A DNA stretch of 7,287 nucleotides from JBLHKE01 sp047619485. GTDB taxonomy: Bacteria > Verrucomicrobiota > Verrucomicrobiia > Verrucomicrobiales > DEV007. Numbering within the stretch: position 1 is the stretch's first letter; every line of letters starts with the position of its first letter. The DNA lies in the NCBI GenBank assembly GCA_047619485.1, contig JBLHKE010000387.1, positions 1 to 7,287 on the forward strand, read 5' to 3'. Positions 1 through 4,991 of the stretch are shown here, piece by piece. The notes beneath the pieces are model-generated. The model was given only the letters and a program-made list of their open reading frames with translations, searched no databases and was not told the DNA's origin. The translations under genes and the position numbers were made by a program.

Positions 1-6
1 GCCGTA

Positions 7-52
7 GGGCGGGCACTCCTGTCTGCCCGAAGAATCCGGCAGTAGCAGGCTC
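7..52. repeat. REP-like palindromic repeat, copy 1 (short form)
   Basis: A GGGCGGGCACTCCTGTCTGC block (7-26) is followed by an arm pair CTGCCCGA (23-30) / TCCGGCAG (35-42) that folds with one mismatch and a 4-base loop, and then by AGTAGCAGGCTC (41-52). The same three blocks, in the same order and at nearly the same spacing, recur at 6070-6114. The arm sequences differ between the copies but still pair: C27-G38 here is T6090-A6103 there. That is a compensatory change and argues for a conserved hairpin. This copy lacks the second palindrome (CGGACA...TGTCCG) that closes copy 2. Repeats of this kind are typically REP/BIME-like and mobilised by RAYT transposases. No such gene is in the window, so the mechanism is inferred. 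Confidence 0.6.
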
Positions 53-65
53 AGACTATCGAGAG

Positions 66-246
66 TTTACGTTAAAGGGCACCTCCGAAAACCTCATGCG
101 GGCTGGAGCTTGATAAAATCCCCGCTGTCTTCGTTGCTAAAGCGCCCACTATCACCAGATAGCTTAGCGTTTATCGCCTCGCCAGCGGGAATTTTCTCTG
201 CGCCCCATTTCCACAGCAGGTTTCCGGAGGTGCCCTAAAGTAAAAG
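66..246. repeat. Nested imperfect inverted-repeat element (MITE-like or structured RNA)
   Basis: Three nested pairs of arms share one centre. The outer arms are GGGCACCTCCGAAAACCT (77-94) and 218-235, whose reverse complement matches at 17 of 18 bases; a weaker TTTAC match extends outward to about 66 and 246. The middle arms are GATAAAATCCCCGCTG (112-127) and 183-198, matching at 14 of 16. The apical arms are GCTAA (136-140) / TTAGC (164-168) and CTATC (149-153) / GATAG (158-162), with loop ACCA. The segments between the outer and middle arms (95-111, 199-217) pair poorly. No convincing ORF lies inside. The pentamer AGTTT flanks both ends (64-68 and 245-249) and could be a target duplication, but it overlaps the arm extension and is weak evidence. 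The element may be a non-autonomous mobile element or a long structured RNA; the sequence alone does not decide. Confidence 0.6.
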
Positions 247-459
247 TTTCTGATTCTTCGAACCAGCACAACGCCTCTGCTCCAAATCGCCCGACCCGAC
301 ATTCCACGCCGCCTACCGCCAGTCTCCAATACCAACTTAGACTTCAGCTTCAACCCCTCAAAGCCCCCGGCCCAGCCAGCCCAAACCCTTAACACCTCCC
401 TGCCCCCAAAAACACCCAAGCTCTTGCATTCCCCCCATCTCCACGCAACTTAACCCACT
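247..459. other. Non-coding C-rich leader upstream of the kinase-etherase gene
   Basis: I see no credible gene here. Minus-strand open frames across it are low-complexity Gly/Arg/Trp-rich translations of a C-rich strand. By hand count, 301-459 has 76 C and 15 G, far more skewed than even the coding sequence downstream. There is no Shine-Dalgarno-like purine tract before the GTG at 460. A TTGCAT (424-429) and a CTTAAC (449-454) could be a poor -35/-10 pair, but the 19-base spacing is long. Confidence 0.4.
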
Positions 460-2262
460 GTGCCCAAACCCACCGCTGTTGCTCCTCCCACCTACCTCGG
501 TATCGAAGGCGGCGGCACCCGCACCACGATCCTTCTCGCCGGCCCCGAAGACGAAATCCTCGCCTCCTTCGAGGCCGGCCCCGCCAACCTCCGCCTGATG
601 CACCCGGGCGAACTCGAGGCCCACCTTCAAGGCATCCGTAAACGCCTCCCAACCTTACCCGACTCCATCGGCATCGGCCTAGCTGGCGTGCGCCTCGACT
701 CCGACCACGCCCGCCTTCGCGCGGCGGTCGCCAAAGTCTGGCCAGGCATCCCCTGCGTCACGTCGGACGACCTCATCACGGCTCTCGAGGCCAGCGAATG
801 GCATCCAGATTGCGACGCCCAAGTCCTAGTTCTCGCCGGCACTGGCTCCTGCATCACCGGCCGCAACCGCCGCGAAGAAACCGAAAAACTCGGCGGGCGT
901 GGCCACGTCCTCGGCGATCGAGGTAGCGCCTGCGACATCGCGCAACACGCCCTGCGCGCGGTGATGACGATCTTAGATCTCGACAACGAACTCCCCCCCC
1001 TCGGTTCTGACATCCTCACTTACCTGCAGATGAACGAACCCGAGGACCTCATCGACTGGTCGATGGTCGCCACCAAGACCGACCTCGCGAGCGTCGCCAT
1101 CCCAGTCTTCAACGCCGCCGTCACCCGCCCTGACGACGACATCGCAAACGCCGTCCTAGAGAAAGCAGCCAACCGCCTCACCACCGATGCGACTGCCTGC
1201 GTCGAACGCCTCACTCACCCCGGCGAGCAGATCCAATTCGTCTTCAACGGCGCGGTTCTCCTCAAAAACCCAAGCTTCGCCAAACAGGTGGCCAGCCTGC
1301 TCCAATCTCGCTTCCCCGAGGCCATCATCTCACCATTGCAGCGCCCCAGCGTCTGGGGCGCCGTCGCCCAGGCACGAAACAATGCCGGGTCCACCACTCG
1401 ACGCCCCACCGCCCCAACCGAAGCTGATGGGGAAAAACAGCGCCACCCGATCGCGTCATCCCCCACGGAACAACGCAACCCGCGCACCACCGATTTCGCC
1501 GAGATCCCGATCGCCGAAGGTATCCAGATGATGCTCGCCGAGGACGCCACCATCCCCGCAGCCATCGCCGCGGAATCAGCCAACATCGAGTGGGCGATCG
1601 AACGAGTCATGCACGCCTTTGCCAACGGTGGCCGCCTCTTCTACACCGGCGCCGGCACCAGCGGCAGGCTCGGAGTTCTCGACGCGAGCGAATGCCCGCC
1701 GACTTTCCGCACCAAACGAGAACTCGTCCAGGGGCTCATCGCCGGTGGCCGCCAGGCTCTCTGGAGTGCCGTCGAAGGCGCCGAAGACGATCCAGAAGCC
1801 GGTGCATGCGCGATCATAAAACGCCGCGTGAACGACAACGACGTCGTCATCGGCATCACCGCCAGCGGCCACGCCCCCTACGTCTGGGGCAGCCTCGAAG
1901 AAGCCAAGTCACGCGGTGCGACGACCGTCTTGCTCTGTTGCAACCCCGCCTACCACGGCCACGAACTCCCCGACCGAGTCATCGCCCCCAACACCGGCCC
2001 CGAGGTTCTCACTGGCTCCACCCGATTGAAAGCCGGCACCGCCACCAAGCTCGTGCTCAACCTGATCACCACCCTAGCACTGACCCATTCTGGCAAGGTT
2101 ATCGGCAACCTGATGATCGACCTCAACCCATCCAACATCAAACTGCGAGACCGCGCCGTGCGCATCGTCAGCGAGTTGACGCGGGCGACACCTGCTGAGG
2201 CGAATCAGGCGCTAGAGAACAGCAGCTGGAACGTCCGCGAGGCCTACGAATCCCTCAGCTAG
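460..2262 (+). CDS. murQ: Bifunctional MurNAc/GlcNAc-type kinase fused to N-acetylmuramic acid 6-phosphate etherase (MurQ)
   Basis: A 600-residue two-domain cytoplasmic enzyme. Residues 1 to about 305 are a BadF/BadG/BcrA/BcrD-family sugar kinase. The phosphate-1 loop is GIEGGGTRT (14-22; Glu in this position as in human GlcNAc kinase), a candidate catalytic Asp lies in VTSDD (100-104), and the phosphate-2 motif AGTGS (126-130) is followed by GGRGHVLGDRGS (145-156). A Thr/Pro/Arg-rich linker (about 306-335) leads into a MurQ domain that opens with the family signature TEQRNP (336-341). It contains the SIS-fold loop TGAGTSGRLG (396-405), DASECPP with Glu411 and VEGAEDD with Glu442. By alignment these are E. 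coli MurQ Glu83 and Glu114, the catalytic pair. ASGHAPYVWG, TGSTRLKAGTATK and GNLMIDL are also intact. MurQ converts MurNAc-6-P to GlcNAc-6-P plus D-lactate. The fused kinase probably makes the MurNAc-6-P, by analogy with Clostridium MurK, also of the BadF family. The C-terminal helical tail is about 25 residues shorter than in E. coli. The start is GTG with no SD; no in-frame ATG is available before the phosphate-1 loop. Confidence 0.93.
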   Translation: MPKPTAVAPPTYLGIEGGGTRTTILLAGPEDEILASFEAGPANLRLMHPGELEAHLQGIRKRLPTLPDSIGIGLAGVRLDSDHARLRAAVAKVWPGIPCVTSDDLITALEASEWHPDCDAQVLVLAGTGSCITGRNRREETEKLGGRGHVLGDRGSACDIAQHALRAVMTILDLDNELPPLGSDILTYLQMNEPEDLIDWSMVATKTDLASVAIPVFNAAVTRPDDDIANAVLEKAANRLTTDATACVERLTHPGEQIQFVFNGAVLLKNPSFAKQVASLLQSRFPEAIISPLQRPSVWGAVAQARNNAGSTTRRPTAPTEADGEKQRHPIASSPTEQRNPRTTDFAEIPIAEGIQMMLAEDATIPAAIAAESANIEWAIERVMHAFANGGRLFYTGAGTSGRLGVLDASECPPTFRTKRELVQGLIAGGRQALWSAVEGAEDDPEAGACAIIKRRVNDNDVVIGITASGHAPYVWGSLEEAKSRGATTVLLCCNPAYHGHELPDRVIAPNTGPEVLTGSTRLKAGTATKLVLNLITTLALTHSGKVIGNLMIDLNPSNIKLRDRAVRIVSELTRATPAEANQALENSSWNVREAYESLS

Positions 2263-2275
2263 GGAAACGGCTGAG
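2254..2275. terminator. Inverted repeat across convergent stops, probable two-way terminator
   Basis: CTCAGC (2254-2259) and GCTGAG (2270-2275) are perfect 6-base arms around a 10-base loop. The loop contains most of the overlapping stop codons of the kinase-etherase gene (TAG, 2260-2262) and of the convergent minus-strand gene (TAG read from 2261 to 2259). There is no T tract on either side, so intrinsic termination would be weak; the role is inferred from position. Confidence 0.4.
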
Positions 2276-2912
2276 CGACGTCGTCCAGTAGTTCTGCCAA
2301 TACATCATTGCCCTTTGCTGCATCGGTTACGATCTCGGTCGAGCCCGGCAGTGTTAGAAGATACTCCAGCACCTCGCGTCTTCGGACTGTATGCAAAGTG
2401 GATTCTCCCGCTAGATTAACAGCAAGGTGATCCGCACCGTGGGAAACCAGAACTTCCGCTAGATGAGGTTCCAGTTCGAGCGGCTCCAGAGTAGCCACCA
2501 TATCGGTAGACCACGCCCTCTCGTGCGGACATGAACCATATTTAAGAAAATCCCGATCCACGATTTTCTTAATCCGTGGCAGATCGAATTCGAGACAGCC
2601 CTCGACCCAAAAAACCTTACCTTCAGAAACAGCCCAATCGAATGTTTCGTCCGCATCCACACCTTCTTCGAGAAGTAACAAGGCAAGCTCTTTACTCTCT
2701 ACACTCGCATCCGCACCGCGCGCCAGGTGCCACCTCGCCAGACGTTTCGCATCCAATTTCAACGCTTCATTCAAGCGAGTCAGCCCCGGTTCCTGACGGA
2801 CACGGAACTCGACCCACAGCGCTGACCCTAACAGAACCCCAAACGCCATCAGCAAGACAAGCAACAGAACGTCCATCCAGTTCGACTTCCGAGTTGGTTC
2901 ATTTTTTGCCAC
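2259..2912 (-). CDS. Membrane-anchored ankyrin-like protein, function unknown
   Basis: A 217-residue protein. A short basic N-terminus (residues 2-11, with Lys3, Arg8, Lys9) precedes one hydrophobic helix (about 14-34), predicting a single-pass anchor or uncleaved signal. The rest is soluble and contains ankyrin-like pieces: a HLARGADAS turn (62-70) followed by LALLLLEEGVDAD (76-88), and LAEVLVSHGADHLAVNLAGE (151-170) followed by STLHTVRRREVLEYLLTLPG (171-190). The TLH motif and GAD loops are the ankyrin hallmarks; repeats between 90 and 145 are degenerate. Ankyrin repeats usually mediate protein contacts, and no catalytic motif is seen. The start is GTG at 2912, which keeps the basic residues ahead of the helix; the first in-frame ATG is Met13, at the edge of the helix. 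The gene lies 63 bases downstream of the GNAT gene on the same strand, so co-transcription is possible. It appears less GC-rich than its neighbours. Its stop interleaves with that of the convergent kinase-etherase gene. Confidence 0.75.
   Translation of the reverse strand: MAKNEPTRKSNWMDVLLLVLLMAFGVLLGSALWVEFRVRQEPGLTRLNEALKLDAKRLARWHLARGADASVESKELALLLLEEGVDADETFDWAVSEGKVFWVEGCLEFDLPRIKKIVDRDFLKYGSCPHERAWSTDMVATLEPLELEPHLAEVLVSHGADHLAVNLAGESTLHTVRRREVLEYLLTLPGSTEIVTDAAKGNDVLAELLDDVAQPFP
2542..2572. repeat. Perfect 11-base inverted repeat inside the ankyrin-like gene
   Basis: TTAAGAAAATC (2542-2552) and GATTTTCTTAA (2562-2572) are exact reverse complements with a 9-base spacer. On the coding (minus) strand they encode most of IKKIVDRDFLK. 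They form an AT-rich island in GC-rich surroundings and would make a hairpin in the mRNA. Whether this is functional or incidental is unknown. Confidence 0.5.
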
Positions 2913-2920
2913 GTATCAAC

Positions 2921-2948
2921 AAGCTACCAACCCCCTACCGAAAGTCGA
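2921..2948 (-). promoter_or_regulatory. Possible promoter of the ankyrin-like gene
   Basis: Read on the minus strand, TCGACT (2948-2943) and TAGCTT (2926-2921) are separated by 16 bases, and 8 bases follow before the GTG at 2912. Each hexamer matches only part of the sigma-70 consensus, so this is a weak candidate. It sits in the 63-base gap after the GNAT gene, so the ankyrin-like gene may instead be read from the GNAT promoter. Confidence 0.25.
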
Positions 2949-2975
2949 CCCACGAATCCCCTCTCCTGCAAGCTA

Positions 2976-3539
2976 TCAGCTCAGACACGCATACATATGC
3001 GCGTCCAGAACCTTCTCGCCGATCCGCACCCGTTTGCGCTGCACGCCCTCATACAACGCGCCCGCCTTCTGCGCGACTCCACGGCTAGCAGCATTCCCCT
3101 CCGCGACGACGATCTCCATCCGGTTCAACCCGAGCGCACCGACACCGAATTCCCAAAGCAACTGCACCGCCTGCGTCGCCGCCCCCAACCTTCCTTTCGG
3201 CGTGCTCACCCAATAGCCGAGGTTCGACACCAGATCGATCCAGTTGATGTCGTTCAATCCACAAGCTCCGACCGCTGCGCCATCCTCGCAGTCGAAGATG
3301 ACAAACTCGTAGCTGCTCCCGGCCTCCCACGAGCCGATCGCGCCGTTCGAGTATTCGATCATTTCCTCAATGCAATAATTCGCGGTGAACCATGGCATCC
3401 ATGACGCCAGCGCCTCCCCCGATGCCATCGCAGCCGGATAAACCTCCTCCCCGACGCCGGCAACATGAGGCCTCAGCTCAAAACGAAACCCGTCCCGCGA
3501 GAGCGTGCGACGTTCAATAGTTCTGACAGGTTCCGACAT
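2976..3539 (-). CDS. GNAT-family N-acetyltransferase, RimJ/RimL type
   Basis: A 187-residue soluble enzyme that should transfer an acetyl group from acetyl-CoA to an amine, such as a protein N-terminus or a small amine. It reads in the RimJ/RimL order. The N-terminal strand FRFELRPHV (18-26) is followed by LASWMPWF (44-51), the typical segment preceding the substrate-binding helix. VGACGLNDIN (90-99) then NLGYWVS (106-112) is the strand before the acetyl-CoA loop, which reads KGRLGAATQA (115-124). LGLNRMEIVVAEGNAASRGVAQKAGA (136-161) and YEGVQRKR (163-170) are the strongly conserved C-terminal half. The pyrophosphate loop reads GRLGAAT rather than the usual G-x-G-x-A, a mild deviation. Length is normal. 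The ATG start is well placed relative to the domain. The gene diverges from the small protein gene starting at 3617. The substrate cannot be deduced from sequence. Confidence 0.88.
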   Translation of the reverse strand: MSEPVRTIERRTLSRDGFRFELRPHVAGVGEEVYPAAMASGEALASWMPWFTANYCIEEMIEYSNGAIGSWEAGSSYEFVIFDCEDGAAVGACGLNDINWIDLVSNLGYWVSTPKGRLGAATQAVQLLWEFGVGALGLNRMEIVVAEGNAASRGVAQKAGALYEGVQRKRVRIGEKVLDAHMYACLS

Positions 3540-3544
3540 CCACC

Positions 3545-3574
3545 AACATGCGCCAGCGCGAACTCGCCCGTCAA
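3545..3574 (-). promoter_or_regulatory. Possible promoter of the GNAT gene
   Basis: On the minus strand, TTGACG (3574-3569, five of six bases of the -35 consensus) lies 18 bases from CATGTT (3550-3545), a poor -10. Only five bases follow before the ATG at 3539. Transcription would begin at or very near the start codon, leaving no room for a Shine-Dalgarno site. Confidence 0.35.
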
Positions 3575-3616
3575 GAAATCCCTCGCCCGCCCATCGATCC
3601 GGTGCGAACAGAGCCG

Positions 3617-3838
3617 ATGAAACTCCAACAGGGTCAAATTTGGAAACTGGGCGACACCTACTACCGCATCGTCGAGTGGGCGCGCCTCTCCATCGAATAC
3701 AAACTCGTCAAAGACCTAGAGAACGGCGAGGGCACCCACCACACCGTCACCAAAAAAGAATTCTGCCGCATTATCAAAGGCGCCGAGCTAGTCGAGCCCT
3801 CGCACAAAGACACGGAGTTACCAAACCCAGATCATTAG
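3617..3838 (+). CDS. Small conserved soluble protein, function unknown
   Basis: A 73-residue protein beginning MKLQQGQIWKLGDTYYRIV, followed by EYKLVKDLENGEGTHHTVTKKEF and a CRIIKGAEL segment. From memory this type of small protein recurs in Verrucomicrobia without a known role; I cannot verify that here. It has no membrane segment or signal peptide. The opening (Gly-Gln-Ile-Trp, then Tyr-Tyr-Arg-Ile) suggests a small beta-barrel, but that is speculation. An in-frame ATG at 3548 would add 23 residues rich in Arg and Pro. I reject it because the added segment looks unstructured and would run into the start of the divergent GNAT gene; the ATG at 3617 matches the conserved start. Codons are C-ending like other plus-strand genes here. 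The last 12 residues (from SHKDTE) are encoded by an ACAAAGACACGGAG-type repeat and may be a recent extension. Confidence 0.72.
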   Translation: MKLQQGQIWKLGDTYYRIVEWARLSIEYKLVKDLENGEGTHHTVTKKEFCRIIKGAELVEPSHKDTELPNPDH

Positions 3839-3856
3839 TGCCTTTGTGTCTTCGTG
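3803..3856. repeat. Inverted CACRAAGACAC repeats spanning convergent gene ends, possible terminator
   Basis: CACAAAGACAC (3803-3813) and GTGTCTTCGTG (3846-3856) are reverse complements at 10 of 11 bases with a 32-base loop. The loop contains the overlapping stops of the small protein gene (TAG, 3836-3838) and the methyltransferase gene (TAA read from 3837 to 3835). On the minus strand the right arm lies in CACACGAAGACACAAAGGCAC (3860-3840 region), a phrase that, as far as I recall, is scattered widely at gene ends in environmental bacteria. Because the repeat is inside both reading frames, both proteins acquire similar tails (SHKDTE and SHTKTQRH). Confidence 0.5.
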
Positions 3857-4959
3857 TGAGATTTTTCGAAGAACAGCGTGAACTCGTGCCGGTTGTAAGT
3901 CAGATGGGTCTGAGTAATTAGCTTCAACCCAGCCCGCTCGGCCACCCCAACCATCTTCCGAAACAACGCACACGGCCCATCTACCTCCTCCACCCGCGGC
4001 AGCTTCAAGGTAAACACCACCAACCCGCCCGGCTTCAACGCACCCGCCAAGCGCACCACGTGCCCCATCGACTCCTCTGGCGGCCCGTTCATATCGTCGA
4101 GCATCGCGTCGAACATCTCCCCTTCCGCCGGCACGAAATCCTCCACGTCAGCGTGTTTGAACCGCAAGCCCTTGCGCTTATTCAGCCGCACATCCAAGGG
4201 AGAACGATCGATCGCCGTCACGCGAAACTCACGCGCCAGCAACTCCGACGTCATCCCACCCGGACAAGCTCCGAGTTCCAACCAGTGCGCCCCTTGTGCC
4301 AGCGGTTTCCGGTGCATCAGGAGATAGTGCAAGGCCTCCGCGATCTTCGCCCCAGCCCGGCTGATCGTATCTGGCGAACTCTTATCGACAAACTTGCTCC
4401 CGCCCGGATACAGGCCGTTCGAATCGCGCGGGCTCTGCATCCCACAGAACAATCCCTCCCGGCCGACCAGACAGAACAAGGTCTGCGCCCCCGGATCCTG
4501 CTCCTCCACCACCTTCACTTTCAACCCCGGAAACAACTGCAGAGTCCGACCCCGCAAATTGGAAGCAAGCCGCTTGAAGTAGCGATCCGGTGACCCTGCG
4601 TTCAACTGCCCCACAAATAACCCCTGCGGCTCACGCCCACCAAATTTCTCCACCATCGCCTGCGCGGCCTTCTCGATGAATCCCTCCATCTTGCGGGGGT
4701 TGCACGGCCAGGCATGCTCCACCGGCAGATTCCAGCGGACAAATTTCGCCACCTCAGACTCGCGCGCCGCCTCTGGAGTCGACGTGCTGATCAGGAAGTA
4801 ATCGCTGCCGAGCCGCTTATGCGACTCCGCCCCGAGACGGAGCAACACCTCATTCGCGATCCCATCGAAGATCGAAGGAATTCGCACGAGCCATTGGGAT
4901 TGCTGCTGATCGGACACAGCTGAGCAGACCCCCAACTGCATCGATCCGCAACTAGCCAT
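3835..4959 (-). CDS. RlmM-like FtsJ-fold RNA 2'-O-ribose methyltransferase
   Basis: A 374-residue SAM-dependent enzyme, predicted to methylate a ribose 2'-OH, perhaps in 23S rRNA as RlmM does at C2498. The N-terminal half (about 20-180) has a THUMP-like layout ending in LFCLVGREGLFCGMQ (161-175). The methyltransferase domain follows, with SAM motif LELGACPGGMTSELL (227-241), acidic post-strand residue AIDRSP (249-254) and HADVEDF (269-275). The FtsJ K-D-K-E tetrad can be assigned as Lys205 (SRAGAKIAEAL), Asp288 or Asp289 (LDDMNGPP), Lys319 (FTLKLP) and Glu359 (RHEFTLFF). The C-terminal SHTKTQRH comes from a dispersed repeat and is probably not functional. The start is uncertain: ATG at 4959 leaves 32 bases to the divergent corA gene, whereas GTG at codon 15 (4917) would begin just before SDQQQSQWLVRIP, where the recognisable domain starts. 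RlmM itself is best known from gammaproteobacteria, so the exact target is inference. Confidence 0.8.
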   Translation of the reverse strand: MASCGSMQLGVCSAVSDQQQSQWLVRIPSIFDGIANEVLLRLGAESHKRLGSDYFLISTSTPEAARESEVAKFVRWNLPVEHAWPCNPRKMEGFIEKAAQAMVEKFGGREPQGLFVGQLNAGSPDRYFKRLASNLRGRTLQLFPGLKVKVVEEQDPGAQTLFCLVGREGLFCGMQSPRDSNGLYPGGSKFVDKSSPDTISRAGAKIAEALHYLLMHRKPLAQGAHWLELGACPGGMTSELLAREFRVTAIDRSPLDVRLNKRKGLRFKHADVEDFVPAEGEMFDAMLDDMNGPPEESMGHVVRLAGALKPGGLVVFTLKLPRVEEVDGPCALFRKMVGVAERAGLKLITQTHLTYNRHEFTLFFEKSHTKTQRH

Positions 4960-4991
4960 TCTATCGAGAAAGCTCTACGTAATATGATCCC
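4960..4991 (+). promoter_or_regulatory. 32-base divergent intergenic region with a corA -10 candidate
   Basis: TAATAT (4980-4985) matches the sigma-70 -10 at four of six bases and leaves six bases before the corA ATG, so transcription would start at about 4992. I see no good -35 at 16-18 bases upstream, where the sequence already enters the methyltransferase start. No SD-like GGAGG is present for either gene, and no Mg2+ riboswitch could fit in so short a leader. Confidence 0.3.

Noticed and set aside
64..249. AGTTT target-site duplication flanking the inverted-repeat element
   Set aside because: Five bases only, and they overlap the extension of the inverted arms, so a true duplication cannot be distinguished.
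171..419. Minus-strand open frame of 82 residues in the 5' non-coding region
   Set aside because: Translates half of the inverted-repeat element and the G-poor leader; Gly/Arg/Trp low complexity.
1215..1625. 136-residue minus-strand open frame antisense to the fusion gene
   Set aside because: Composition is that of an antisense shadow; no recognisable motif or start context.
1590..2198. 202-residue plus-strand open frame inside the kinase-etherase gene
   Set aside because: Arg/His/Pro-rich shadow of the real frame, produced by C-rich third positions; no domain, and the overlapping frame has intact MurQ motifs.
2988..3001. Palindrome CGCATACATATGCG near the GNAT stop
   Set aside because: Only 6-base arms inside coding sequence; I see no reason to prefer function over chance.
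2576..3088. 170-residue plus-strand open frame across the ankyrin and GNAT region
   Set aside because: Ser/Pro/His/Arg-rich, spans two better-supported minus-strand genes and their gap.
3548..3616. Longer start of the small protein gene (ATG 3548)
   Set aside because: Adds an Arg/Pro-rich segment abutting the divergent GNAT start by 8 bases; the conserved-looking protein begins at 3617.
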